Assembly: GCA_963753845.1 (NCBI GenBank)
Contig: CAVWEI010000017.1
Coordinates: 248,001 to 312,000, forward strand
DNA length: 64,000 nt
Source: Thiosocius sp963753845
GTDB lineage: Bacteria; Pseudomonadota; Gammaproteobacteria; Chromatiales; Chromatiaceae
Direction of reading: 5' to 3'
Shown here piece by piece: positions 43,899-52,706 of the stretch. Both the position numbers and the translations under genes were made by a program. The notes under the pieces are model-generated. The model was not told where the DNA came from, did not search any database, and saw nothing but the letters and a program-made list of their open reading frames with translations. Position 1 is the first letter of the stretch; every line of letters begins with the position of its first letter.

Positions 43899-46304
43899 GT
43901 GAAAAAGGAAGTTATCAAGAATCTGCTGCTGACCTGGCGAGATCGCAGCGTACCCGCTGCCGCGGTCCTGCTGGAGCGGTTGTTCGCGTCTGCCGACCAG
44001 GTATTGCTCGAGTATGCCGACAAGGCCGAAAACAACGCGCTACAGGCGAAGTTTTTCGAGGGGCAGCGTGAACTGCGGTTGAAGCAGGCGCAGCTCGAAT
44101 CGCTTTTCCACGACACGCTGTTGCGCGAAATCTTCCAGTTCATGCGTCCCGACCAGCGGGTTGCCCAGCCAGGCGCAGACGTTTTGAGCCTCGTGAGCAA
44201 AGACACTTTCGAGCTCAGCCTGGCGCTGGAAACCATCTCTGATCAGGCGATAAAGCGGCACCAGGAACTCTATTTCGGCTTGTCGCAACGCCTCGGTGTG
44301 GTCTCGGGTGGTCCTGCCGTGCGCCATGAGGAACTGCCTGCCGGACCCCACCAGCTTGCTGGGGTGTTTGAGCGTGCCACCGAGATACTCAACGTGGAGC
44401 GCCAGGTGCTGCTGGCTTTATATACCTTGTTCGAGCGTGAGGTGATCCAAGAATCGCGACCCTGGCATGAGGAATTGAACGAGGCGCTGCGCGAAGAAGG
44501 CATTCTGCCGAATCTCAAATACGCGTTGAAAATTCAGCCCACTCCTACACCGCAGGACGACGGCCGATCGAAAATCGCTACCGAACCGTTTGTGCAGCCG
44601 CCTCGCTACGGCGGCAACCACGCCAATTCCGTAGGCGCACCGGGATACAGGGACCATGTGGGCAGCGGGCTTTCGCCGACCGCTGATCCAGCGCAAAGCG
44701 GGTTCGGCGGTAGCCGGCGATCAGGGTATGTTGCCACCGCACGCGGGGATGATGGCGCGCGCCGGGGATCAGTGAAGGGTCTGCCCGAATATCGTGGCCA
44801 TGGCGGTGGCAGTGTGTCAGGGATTGAAGAGCAGGGGCAGTTTGGCAGCGTTCAATCCGGGGCCGACGCGCAAAACGGCAACGGTGGCAGTGATTTGGGA
44901 GACCAGATGCTGGGCCGGATAAGGGAACTGCTCACGGCGCGCCGCCAGCGCCATGCTGCCGAAGGTGGCACGCCGTTGCGGCCTGACCCGGTAAGCCCCG
45001 CGTCGCCCTGGGAATTGGCGGCGATCATCGGCAGCCCGCAGGTGCAGCAGGCCATAGCAATGCCAGAAACCAGTGTGCTCGAGGCCGGGGTACGCCGGGT
45101 GGTGATCTCCAGGGCCCTGCTGCAAAAGCTGCGCGATGTCCTGGCGGCCCAGCGCGATCAGATCAAGGCGATCGTCGGCGTCGATAGACTCAGTCAATTG
45201 GACGATGACACCATCGACATCGTCGGGATGCTGTTTGAGGCCATGCTCGATGACGAGCGCCTGAGCAACACGGTCAAGGCATTGTTCAGCCATCTGCATA
45301 CGCCCTACCTCAAGTTGGCAGTGCGGGATCGCGCCTTTCTGACACGCCGCGAGCATCCGGCGCGGCGCCTGTTCGACTACATGATCGAGGCGGGTTCGCG
45401 CTGGGTGGACGAGAGCGATCTCACACTCGGCATATATCCCAAGCTGCAGCAGCTGGTCGATGCAATATTGAAGTCCAGGGATCATTCGACCCAGCTGTTT
45501 CAGGCACTCGACAAGGAACTGTCGGCTGAAATCAGGCTGCGCTCCGAGCGCCAGCAGACCCATGAAGCGCGCACGCTGGAGACCGAAAAAGGCAAGGCAC
45601 GGCTGGAAGAGGCACGCGAGGAGGCTGGCCGGGCCACGCAAAAGTTTCTGGCGGCCCCCGGCCTTCCGGCACGCTACCGGGCATTCATGACGGGCCCGTG
45701 GACCGACTACCTGACCCTTTTGTATCTGCGCAGCAACGGAGACACCGACACTGTCTACTGGCGCAGCGCCCTGGATCTGGGCAAGCGTTTGCGAACGTTC
45801 GTCGATGGATTGGCCAGCGGCCTGCTGCCAGGCGATGCGGACCTGGACGCTTTGCGGGAGGAGCTCGAACAACGGCTCGGGGATGCGATCCCAAACTACG
45901 AGACAAAAGCAAAGCAGCTATTCGATTTATTCTCGGCTGACTACGAGGTTGAAATCGTTGACTCCACCCCGCCCATGCCATCACCCAAGCCACCTGCCAA
46001 GGTCGATCTCGGCGCCGGCGGCGAAGCCCTGCTCGAGCGCCTGCCAAAGCTGCCGCCAGGAAGCTGGTTGGTGTTCCACAGCAAGAACGAACCTGACCAG
46101 GTGGTCAAGCTTTCCTGGTTCAATCGAAAGACCGAGCGCTTCCTGTTCGTTGATCAGACGGGCACCAAGGCGTTGGTGGTACCGCTGCGCAAGCTTGCGG
46201 ACCAGATCGACAGGCAAAGCGCGCACATTCTGCCCGCTACCGGCACGTCCTATGTCGAGTCGACTCTTGAGGCTGCCTTGAACAGCCTGGAACAACGCCG
46301 CTGA
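43899..46304 (+). CDS. DUF1631 family protein
   Basis: An 801-residue cytoplasmic protein of the DUF1631 family. The best start I can find is the GTG at 43899 (KKEVIKNLLLTWRDR). It opens with helical segments typical of the family (LLEYADKAENNALQAKFFEGQ), has a central Gly/Ser-rich linker (about residues 220-350), and closes with IVGVDRLSQLDDDTIDIVGM, LPARYRAFMTGPWTDYLTLL and a C-terminal beta-rich segment (FLFVDQTGTKALVVPLRKLA) that resembles a PilZ-like fold. The family's function is not established. Its direct neighbour is a PilZ protein 21 bases downstream, so c-di-GMP signalling is a fair guess (inference). Confidence 0.88.
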   Translation: MKKEVIKNLLLTWRDRSVPAAAVLLERLFASADQVLLEYADKAENNALQAKFFEGQRELRLKQAQLESLFHDTLLREIFQFMRPDQRVAQPGADVLSLVSKDTFELSLALETISDQAIKRHQELYFGLSQRLGVVSGGPAVRHEELPAGPHQLAGVFERATEILNVERQVLLALYTLFEREVIQESRPWHEELNEALREEGILPNLKYALKIQPTPTPQDDGRSKIATEPFVQPPRYGGNHANSVGAPGYRDHVGSGLSPTADPAQSGFGGSRRSGYVATARGDDGARRGSVKGLPEYRGHGGGSVSGIEEQGQFGSVQSGADAQNGNGGSDLGDQMLGRIRELLTARRQRHAAEGGTPLRPDPVSPASPWELAAIIGSPQVQQAIAMPETSVLEAGVRRVVISRALLQKLRDVLAAQRDQIKAIVGVDRLSQLDDDTIDIVGMLFEAMLDDERLSNTVKALFSHLHTPYLKLAVRDRAFLTRREHPARRLFDYMIEAGSRWVDESDLTLGIYPKLQQLVDAILKSRDHSTQLFQALDKELSAEIRLRSERQQTHEARTLETEKGKARLEEAREEAGRATQKFLAAPGLPARYRAFMTGPWTDYLTLLYLRSNGDTDTVYWRSALDLGKRLRTFVDGLASGLLPGDADLDALREELEQRLGDAIPNYETKAKQLFDLFSADYEVEIVDSTPPMPSPKPPAKVDLGAGGEALLERLPKLPPGSWLVFHSKNEPDQVVKLSWFNRKTERFLFVDQTGTKALVVPLRKLADQIDRQSAHILPATGTSYVESTLEAALNSLEQRR

Positions 46305-46325
46305 CACCGGTCTAGGAGACACCAC

Positions 46326-46676
46326 ATGGACAAGAGGCAGCACAATCGCATTGCCCTGGCGGTCAAGGGCTGGCGCGCCGAATTGAACGACCAGGTCACT
46401 GGCAAAAAGCTGGGCGAGGTCGTGAACCTGTCGCCGGGCGGGCTGATGCTGATAACGTCCATTGCGGTCGAGATCGAAAGTTTGTATCAGGTGGAGTGCC
46501 TTACGACCAGCCCCGATGGGCAGCGTGGACGATTCACTGCCGGTATCATGGTGCTGTGGCGCACCGAGGCCAGCCAAAAGGACACCTACTGGGCGGGACT
46601 CAAAATCATCGACATCGACGCGGCATCGCAGGAACGACTGCTTGCGTTGGGCGCGGCCATGGAGGCTGACGGCTAG
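46326..46676 (+). CDS. PilZ domain protein
   Basis: A 116-residue single-domain PilZ protein, a receptor for cyclic di-GMP. Both binding motifs are present: RxxxR in DKRQHNRIAL (Arg4 and Arg8) and the (D/N)xSxxG motif in NLSPGGLML (Asn34, Ser36, Gly39). A good ribosome site (aggag) precedes the ATG by eight bases. It follows the DUF1631 gene closely and is likely to be co-transcribed. Single-domain PilZ proteins usually bind other proteins to pass the signal on. The partner could be the DUF1631 protein (inference). Confidence 0.9.
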   Translation: MDKRQHNRIALAVKGWRAELNDQVTGKKLGEVVNLSPGGLMLITSIAVEIESLYQVECLTTSPDGQRGRFTAGIMVLWRTEASQKDTYWAGLKIIDIDAASQERLLALGAAMEADG

Positions 46677-46775
46677 ACAAACACCAGAATCCCTCAAATC
46701 TTTGTTGCGTGTAGCCAGGGTGTAGCCACAACATTTCAGGTTAGTAGACGCTTAGCCTGAACACCTTGCAATTAT

Positions 46776-46849
46776 TGGAGGCCGAGCCCGGAATCGAACC
46801 GAGGTACACGGATTTGCAATCCGCTGCATAACCACTCTGCCACTCGGCC
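46776..46849 (-). tRNA. tRNA-Cys (GCA)
   Basis: On the minus strand a 74-base cloverleaf begins GGCCGAGTGGCAGAGTGG and ends GGCCTCCA with encoded CCA. The anticodon stem-loop holds GATTGCAAATC, anticodon GCA. The T arm reads CGGTTCGATTCCG. It is second of two tRNAs after pgsA. Confidence 0.97.
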
Positions 46850-46887
46850 ATTGAGCGACTCAGCGGTACATGAGGTACCGCCTGAAA

Positions 46888-46919
46888 CAGGAAACCCCGC
46901 TGACGTGCGGGGTTTCCTG
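46888..46919 (-). terminator. Perfect hairpin between the two tRNA genes
   Basis: A 13-base perfect inverted repeat (caggaaaccccgc at 46888-46900, gcggggtttcctg at 46907-46919) with a six-base loop. It may end or punctuate transcription between tRNA-Gly and tRNA-Cys, or guide tRNA processing. No clear T-run follows, only TTTC. Confidence 0.45.
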
Positions 46920-46926
46920 GGATATC

Positions 46927-47002
<76 letters not shown>

Positions 47003-47053
47003 CGAACGAGCGCCGTATTTTATGGATCTGACCGCGAGTGTCAAGCACACCGA

Positions 47054-47647
47054 CTATAAATCCTCCGGCAATCGCGGGCTGATTTCGTCCCCGCGCAGAC
47101 TTGGCCAGGCGGCACGCAGATAAAGGGTCATGGACCACAGCGTCAGCACCACCGCGATGTACAGCAGGACCAGGCCCACGATGTAGATCGGTATGCCCCA
47201 CAGGTCGTCGCGGTAGATCAGCAGCGAGATCGCCGCCATCTGCGCCGCGGTCTTGAACTTGCCGATCTCGGACACCGCCACCTTGGTGCGGTCGCCGATC
47301 TCGGCCATCCATTCGCGCAGTGCCGAGATCGCGATCTCACGGCCGATGATGACCGCCGCCGCCACCGCCATCAGTACACGCGGGTCGGACTGCACCAGCA
47401 GCACCAGGGCGGTGGCGACCATCAGCTTGTCGGCCACCGGGTCGAGAAAGGCCCCCAGCGCGGAAACCAGGTGCATGCGGCGCGCCAGGTAGCCATCCAG
47501 CCAGTCGGTGACTGCGGCCAGGATGAACACCGCGGTCGCGGCCTCGCGCGCCCATGGCGTGGTCAAGTAAAACAGCACCAGGAATACCGGGATCAGCAGG
47601 ATCCTCAGCACGGTGAGCAGATTGGGAATGTTATAGATCGGGTTCAT
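47054..47647 (-). CDS. pgsA: Phosphatidylglycerophosphate synthase
   Basis: PgsA joins CDP-diacylglycerol and glycerol-3-phosphate, the committed step to phosphatidylglycerol. The 197-residue inner-membrane enzyme carries the CDP-alcohol phosphotransferase signature in TDWLDGYLARRMHLVSALGA and FLDPVADKLM (DGxxAR then GxxxDxxxD). It begins MNPIYNIPNLLTVLRI, the usual start, and has about four membrane helices. Its start overlaps the uvrC stop by four bases, so the two are coupled, as they are in E. coli. Confidence 0.95.
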   Translation of the reverse strand: MNPIYNIPNLLTVLRILLIPVFLVLFYLTTPWAREAATAVFILAAVTDWLDGYLARRMHLVSALGAFLDPVADKLMVATALVLLVQSDPRVLMAVAAAVIIGREIAISALREWMAEIGDRTKVAVSEIGKFKTAAQMAAISLLIYRDDLWGIPIYIVGLVLLYIAVVLTLWSMTLYLRAAWPSLRGDEISPRLPEDL

Positions 47648-49467
47648 TTGTTGCCGTGAAACGCGGCGTAGATCTCGTGCGCCAACTTCTCACTGATGCC
47701 TTCAACGGTGCTGATGTCTTCGATACCCGCACGCGACAGCCCCTGCAGCCCACCGAACTGCTTGAGCAGCCGCGCACGGCGCTTGGGACCGATGCCGCTG
47801 ATGTCTTCCAGCACCGATCGGGTCTTCGCCTTGCCGCGGCGCTGGCGGTGTCCGGTTATCGCGAAACGGTGCGCCTCGTCGCGGATCTGCTGCACCAGGT
47901 GCAGCGCCTGCGAGTCTGCGGGCAGTATAAGAGGCTGTTTGCGGCCCAACAAGAACAGCTGTTCCATTCCGGGACGCCGGTCCGGTCCCTTGGCCACACC
48001 CAGCAGCAGCACGCCCTCCACGCCGAGCTCGGCGATGATCCCCGCGGCAGTGTTCAACTGGCCCGTTCCGCCGTCGATCAGCAGGATGTCGGGCAGCCTG
48101 CCCTCGCCGGCCAGCACACGTTTGTAGCGCCGCTCCAGAGCCTGGCGCATGGCCGCATAGTCGTCCCCCGGGGTGACGCCGCGGATGTTGAAACGACGAT
48201 AGTCAGCCTTGGCCGGCGCACCCTCGACGAACACCACGCAGGAGGCCACCGTCTGGTCGCCCTGGGTGTGGCTGATATCGAAGCACTCCATGCGTTGTGG
48301 CGGCTTGGCCAGTTCCAGGGCCTGCTGCAGGGCTGTCAGGCGCATGCGCGCACTGCCGGCACTGGCCAGGCGCGAGGCCAGGGCCAGCGCCGCATTGTCC
48401 ACCGCCATCTTGAGCCAGCGCGCACGCTCGCCGCGCGGGCGCGACTGGATGGTGACCTTGCGGTCGGCCTGCAGGCTCAGCGATTCCTCGAGCACCACCT
48501 TGTCGTCCGGCTCCACGCTGACCAGGATCTGCTGTGGCACCGCCTTGCCCAGGTAGTACTGCGCGATGAAGGCCGAGATGATTTCGCCCGGCTCGGCGCC
48601 GTCACCCGAGCGGGGGAACAGGCTCTTGTTGCCCAGGTTGCGGCCATGGCGCACGTAGAAAAGCTGCACGCAGGCCACCCCGCCCTCGCTCGCCACCGCG
48701 ACGATATCCAGGTCGCCGCGTTCGCCGCTGACATACTGTTTTTCCTGCACCGCGCGCAGCGCACTGATCTGATCACGCAGGTGCGCGGCCTCTTCGAACT
48801 CCAGCCGGTCCGAGGCCTGCTCCATCTTTTCCACCCAGCGATCGACCACGTCCTGCGCCTTGCCGTCGAGAAACAGTGCGGTATCGCGCACGTCCTGGGC
48901 GTAGGCCTCCGGCGTGACGAAGCCGACACAGGGCGCGGTACAGCGCTCGATCTGGTACTGCAGGCAGGGACGCGAGCGGTTGCGGTAATAGCTGTCCTCG
49001 CACTGGCGCACCGGGAACAGTTTCTGCAGCAGCTGCAGGGTCTCGCGCACCGAACCGGAGCTGGGATACGGCCCGAAATAACGCCCCTTCATCTTGCGCG
49101 CACCTCGGTGAAAGGCCAGTCGGGGGAATTCCTCCTCCGACAGGAACAGGTAGGGGTAGCTCTTGTCGTCGCGCAACAGCACGTTGTAACGCGGTCGGTG
49201 TTCTTTTATCAGATTGTTTTCGAGCAGCAGCGCCTCGGACTCGGTGTGCGTGGCGGTGATCTCGATGTCACGGATCTGCGCCACCATGCTGGCGATCCGG
49301 CGGTTGCTGGCGCGCGTGAAATAGCTGCCGACCCGCCGGCGCAGGTTCTTGGCCTTGCCGACGTACATCACCTCGCTGTCCGCATTGAGCATGCGGTACA
49401 CGCCCGGCCCCGCAGTCAGGCTGCGCAGAAAAGGCTTGTGGTCGAAGGCGGATTCCGGATCAGTCAC
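47644..49467 (-). CDS. uvrC: Excinuclease ABC subunit C
   Basis: UvrC makes both incisions around DNA damage recognised by UvrAB. The 607-residue enzyme has the N-terminal GIY-YIG nuclease (GPGVYRMLNADSEVMYVGKA), the Cys-rich region (RPCLQYQIERCTAPCVGF), the UvrB-binding UVR motif, the RNase-H-like second nuclease (ECFDISHTQGDQTVASCVVF) and a C-terminal helix-hairpin-helix pair (LEDISGIGPKRRARLLKQFG). Length is normal. The order uvrY-uvrC-pgsA is conserved, here with a uracil-DNA glycosylase gene inserted between uvrY and uvrC. Confidence 0.96.
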   Translation of the reverse strand: MTDPESAFDHKPFLRSLTAGPGVYRMLNADSEVMYVGKAKNLRRRVGSYFTRASNRRIASMVAQIRDIEITATHTESEALLLENNLIKEHRPRYNVLLRDDKSYPYLFLSEEEFPRLAFHRGARKMKGRYFGPYPSSGSVRETLQLLQKLFPVRQCEDSYYRNRSRPCLQYQIERCTAPCVGFVTPEAYAQDVRDTALFLDGKAQDVVDRWVEKMEQASDRLEFEEAAHLRDQISALRAVQEKQYVSGERGDLDIVAVASEGGVACVQLFYVRHGRNLGNKSLFPRSGDGAEPGEIISAFIAQYYLGKAVPQQILVSVEPDDKVVLEESLSLQADRKVTIQSRPRGERARWLKMAVDNAALALASRLASAGSARMRLTALQQALELAKPPQRMECFDISHTQGDQTVASCVVFVEGAPAKADYRRFNIRGVTPGDDYAAMRQALERRYKRVLAGEGRLPDILLIDGGTGQLNTAAGIIAELGVEGVLLLGVAKGPDRRPGMEQLFLLGRKQPLILPADSQALHLVQQIRDEAHRFAITGHRQRRGKAKTRSVLEDISGIGPKRRARLLKQFGGLQGLSRAGIEDISTVEGISEKLAHEIYAAFHGNK

Positions 49468-49494
49468 CCGGGTAGTTTAACGTAGCGTATAAAC

Positions 49495-49562
49495 GGGGAC
49501 AGACCACGTTTTTCGTTGGCAAGGGACCGACTGGATTTGAATCAAAAACGTGGTCTGTCCCC
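49495..49562. repeat. Inverted pair of REP-like motifs
   Basis: Two copies in opposite orientation: ggggacagaccacgttttt (49495-49513) and aaaaacgtggtctgtcccc (49544-49562), 19 bases each and perfectly complementary, with a 30-base spacer. The right copy ends in the stop codon region of the uracil-DNA glycosylase gene (TAG at 49562-49564). It is shaped like a BIME and is likely mobilised by the RAYT. Confidence 0.8.
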
Positions 49563-50200
49563 TATTTCCCGAGCAACTCGCGCGCACGCGCAAACACCTG
49601 CTCGAACATCGGTGTGGTCAGGCGCCGTGTCTGGGTGTTGTAGCGGCTGCAATGATAGGAATCAATCAGGGTGATGCCACGTGGCATGGCATGCTCGGCG
49701 GCATGGCCGAACACCGCATCCTTCTGACGCAGGCCGAACGCTGCGACCACCGACTTGTGCGCGATCGAGCCCAGCGCCAGCACGACCCCGCCCGACCGGA
49801 AGGCATCCAGCTCGGCCGAAAGAAATTCGCGGCATCTATTGATCTCGGCACCGACCGGCTTGTTCTGCGGCGGCAGGCACTTGACCGCATTGGTGATGCA
49901 GCAGTCGATCAGCTGCAGGCCATCGTCCGCCGCATGGGACTCTGGTGCGCTGGCGAAGCCATACCTGTGCAGGGTCTGGTAAAGGAGGATGCCGGCATGA
50001 TCCCCGGTAAAGGGCCGCCCCGTCGCATTGGCACCGTGCATGCCCGGCGCCAGCCCGACGATCAACAGACCGGGGTCGGCTGCGCCGAAGGGGGGAACAG
50101 GCCGGCAGAAATAGCCGGGGTGTTGCGAGCGCACATGGACGAGGAAATCCGCCAGGCGGCTGCAGCGCCTGCACGCCGGATCGAACGGCAGGATCGTCAT
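49562..50200 (-). CDS. Uracil-DNA glycosylase, family 5-like
   Basis: A 212-residue glycosylase that removes uracil and deaminated bases from DNA. From the ATG at 50198-50200 (overlapping the uvrY stop by four bases) it shows an N-terminal CRRC that may be part of a four-Cys iron-sulfur site, the active motif GLAPGMHGANATGRPFTGD and the C-terminal DSYHCSRYNTQTRRLT. Motif A matches the family 5 (UDGb) pattern, which lacks the polar catalytic residue of family 1. Family 4 is the next candidate. The usual PSYHPS-like motif is DSYHCS here. Located between uvrY and uvrC, it lies in a repair-gene neighbourhood. Confidence 0.85.
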   Translation of the reverse strand: MTILPFDPACRRCSRLADFLVHVRSQHPGYFCRPVPPFGAADPGLLIVGLAPGMHGANATGRPFTGDHAGILLYQTLHRYGFASAPESHAADDGLQLIDCCITNAVKCLPPQNKPVGAEINRCREFLSAELDAFRSGGVVLALGSIAHKSVVAAFGLRQKDAVFGHAAEHAMPRGITLIDSYHCSRYNTQTRRLTTPMFEQVFARARELLGK

Positions 50201-50841
50201 TGCGAATATTCGAGCAGGCCGTGGCGGATGGCCAGGTGGGTCAGTTCGACATCGTTCGAAACATCGAGTTTTTCGAACAGGCGGTGCCGGTAGGTGCACA
50301 CGGTCTTGGGACTGAGAAAAAGGACATCCGAGATGGCCTGGGTGCTCTGTCCCCGGGTGATCATCATCATTACCTGCATCTCGCGCGCCGACAGCGTGCC
50401 CAGCGGCGAGGTCTCGCCACGCTTGCGGAAATTGGCCAGGCTAAGCTTCTGCGCGACATCACCAGAGATGTAGTACTGGCCGCGCATGACCATCCGGATC
50501 GCCTCGAGCATTTCTTCGGAACCGCTGCCCTTGGAGATGAAACCACGGGCGCCTGCATCCAGCACCTGATTGGGAAAGGGGTCATCGCTCAACACCGTCA
50601 CCGCGATCACTTTCACCTGCGGGGCGACCTGGGTGATCTTGCGCGTGGCCTCGATCCCGCCAATACCGGGCATGTTGACATCCATCAGCACCAGGTCCGG
50701 CGCCCCTTCTCGCACCGCCCTGACCGCTTGCTCGCCGTCGGCACATTCGCCGACCACGACCATCCCCTCCTGGCCACGCAGGATGCTGCTTACGCCGGCC
50801 CGGAAAAGGTCATGATCATCGACGATCAGGATTCGTATCAT
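50197..50841 (-). CDS. uvrY: LuxR-type response regulator, UvrY/GacA
   Basis: A 214-residue two-component regulator. The receiver domain includes ILIVDDHDLFRAG and the phosphoacceptor in VLMDVNMPGIGG, followed by a LuxR-type helix-turn-helix (LSAREMQVMMMITRGQSTQA then ISDVLFLSPKTVCTYRHR). Its position in front of uvrC, and the sequence, indicate UvrY/GacA, which with the BarA/GacS sensor activates small RNAs that sequester CsrA. It is coupled to the glycosylase gene by a 4-base overlap. The matching sensor kinase is not in the window. Confidence 0.92.
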   Translation of the reverse strand: MIRILIVDDHDLFRAGVSSILRGQEGMVVVGECADGEQAVRAVREGAPDLVLMDVNMPGIGGIEATRKITQVAPQVKVIAVTVLSDDPFPNQVLDAGARGFISKGSGSEEMLEAIRMVMRGQYYISGDVAQKLSLANFRKRGETSPLGTLSAREMQVMMMITRGQSTQAISDVLFLSPKTVCTYRHRLFEKLDVSNDVELTHLAIRHGLLEYSQ

Positions 50842-51080
50842 GGCGGCAGATGAGAGAAGGCCTCAAATTGCAGGTTACGGTTTGGAGCAATTGGCGAAAT
50901 GTTAGCACGCCTCGAAGCGGCCCCCTCTATCCAAAGTCCCGAGCTTTCAGACAGCGGCAACCGCACCCCACCGGCCCGGACGCTTCCATTGCGCGTCAGC
51001 GAGCCCGCTGCTGCCTATTGAGTGGTGATAAGGGGAGTATCGGCACAATACGCTTTGCTATTGCGCCCTGCCCCGACAGA

Positions 51081-52109
51081 TCAACCCGCGAGATCCCGCA
51101 CGTACCAATCCATCGCCTCGGCGAGACCTTCGCCGATGCGGTGTGTGGGCTCATAGCCGAGCAACGTCTTTGCCTTGCTGATATCGGCGAGCGAGTGGCG
51201 CACGTCGCCGGCACGGAAGTCGCGGTAGCTGGGCTTGAATCCCTTCAGGTGCGGGAAGCGTGGTTCCAGGGTCGAGCGGATCACCTCGAACAATTCATTC
51301 AGCGTGGTGCGGTCGCCCACGGCGACGTTGTAGACCTGGTTGGCGGCATCCGGGTGTTGGGCGGTGGCGGCCAGCAGGTTGATCTGCACCGTATTGGCGA
51401 TATAGCAGAAGTCGCGGCTGGTCTCGCCGTCACCGTTGATCCACACGGGTTCGTTGTTGATCATCGCTGCAGTCCACTTTGGAACCACCGCCGCATAGGC
51501 GCCTTCGGGGTCCTGGTGGGCACCGAAGATATTGAAATAGCGCAGGCCGATGGTCTTGAAATCGTAGGCCCGCGCGAACACCTCGGCGTACTGTTCGTTG
51601 ACCAGCTTGGTCACCGCATAGGGTGACAGCGGCTTGCCAATCCTGTCTTCCATCTTCGGCAGTCCCGGGTGGTCGCCATAGGTGGAACTGGAGGCGGCAT
51701 ATACGAAGCGTTTGACGCTGGCCTCGCGAGCAGCCACCAGCATGTTTAGAAAACCGTCGATATTGTTCGCATTTGTGGTGATCGGGTCATCCAGCGAACG
51801 TGGCACCGAGCCCAGTGCCGCCTGGTGCAGGACGTAGTCAACACCTTCACAGGCCGCGTGGCAGTCGTCCAGGCTGCGGATGTCACCCTCGATGAATTGG
51901 AAACCCTGCCACTCCTCGGCGGTCACGGACTGCTGCACCTGGTCCATGTTGTGCCGGTGGCCGGTGGAGAAGTTGTCCAGGCCGACCACCGTCTGGCCCA
52001 GCCGCAGCAGCTCATCCAGAAGGTTGCTGCCGATGAAACCGGCGACACCGGTTACCAGCCATTTTTTCGGATTTTCCTTGAGCTGCTTTTTGGTCTTTTC
52101 GATCTGCAT
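51081..52109 (-). CDS. NAD-dependent UDP-hexosamine 4-epimerase (TviC/WbpP-like)
   Basis: A 342-residue short-chain dehydrogenase of the extended type. The N-terminus is basic (KKQLKENPKKWLVTGVAGFI) with the Rossmann motif GVAGFIGSN at residues 21-29, then ASSSTYGDHPGLPK and the YxxxK pair in SPYAVTKLVNEQ. The profile, with GLRYFNIFGAHQDPEGAYAA and DGETSRDFCYI, matches enzymes like WbpP, WbgU and TviC, which epimerise UDP-GlcNAc or the uronic form at C4. Substrate choice cannot be fixed. It is the first in a block of sugar-nucleotide genes, separated from rmlD by the toxin-antitoxin pair. Confidence 0.88.
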   Translation of the reverse strand: MQIEKTKKQLKENPKKWLVTGVAGFIGSNLLDELLRLGQTVVGLDNFSTGHRHNMDQVQQSVTAEEWQGFQFIEGDIRSLDDCHAACEGVDYVLHQAALGSVPRSLDDPITTNANNIDGFLNMLVAAREASVKRFVYAASSSTYGDHPGLPKMEDRIGKPLSPYAVTKLVNEQYAEVFARAYDFKTIGLRYFNIFGAHQDPEGAYAAVVPKWTAAMINNEPVWINGDGETSRDFCYIANTVQINLLAATAQHPDAANQVYNVAVGDRTTLNELFEVIRSTLEPRFPHLKGFKPSYRDFRAGDVRHSLADISKAKTLLGYEPTHRIGEGLAEAMDWYVRDLAG

Positions 52110-52292
52110 CGGGGGTTTTGGGTGTAGTCAACGGGTGGAAGTGTTAGCGGCCAACTGTAACCGATCCTGTACCCTTTGTGCTTTGCGCGTACTTAATCGT
52201 TTGAAGGGCGGCTGGTCTCTGCCGTCGGGTGGGAAAGGCAGCGTTTGGGGCGTAACTGTTCCTCCGCAGAATCGCAGCAAGATCTGGCGGCT

Positions 52293-52706
52293 CTACAAAT
52301 CCAGCCTGTTGCGAACGTCCGACACGAAACCCAGAAGATCTTTCAGATGATGTTCCACGACATCCCGAACGATGGCGTTGTCGACCTGCTGATAACCGTG
52401 GACAAGGATGTTCCGCAAGCCCGCCATTGCCTGGAGGGTCGGTAACAGTTCCGGCGAAATCCAGTCGTCACCAACCAAAAGGCCGAACAACTCGCGATTT
52501 GTTTCCGGTTCACCAAGTCTCCGGCCTGATGTGATATGTGAACCAATATCCAGGGCCGCCTGAAGCGCAAGTTGAAGTGTGTGCTGGACGAACCGTTGTT
52601 CACGTACATCCGTATCGAGACGCTCCAACTGCGCCAACTCGCGCAATTCACGCACACAGGTTTCGATGAAAGCAAGCTTCTTCTCGATGAGTGCGTGATC
52701 GATCAA
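52293..52706 (-). CDS. hepT: HepT-like ribonuclease toxin (type VII TA)
   Basis: A 137-residue HEPN-domain RNase of the DUF86/HepT family. The HEPN motif RNILVHGY (Arg98, His103, Tyr105) is complete: RxxxxH is the catalytic pair and the tyrosine in HGY is the residue that MntA AMPylates in characterised pairs. The rest is helical. It is preceded in the operon by the MntA antitoxin with a 4-base overlap, the standard order antitoxin then toxin. Function in this organism is inferred from the pair. Confidence 0.9.
   Translation of the reverse strand: MIDHALIEKKLAFIETCVRELRELAQLERLDTDVREQRFVQHTLQLALQAALDIGSHITSGRRLGEPETNRELFGLLVGDDWISPELLPTLQAMAGLRNILVHGYQQVDNAIVRDVVEHHLKDLLGFVSDVRNRLDL

Noticed and set aside
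47656..49485. A 609-codon plus-strand frame opposite uvrC
   Set aside because: It is the antisense of a complete, motif-perfect uvrC and shows no protein family features.
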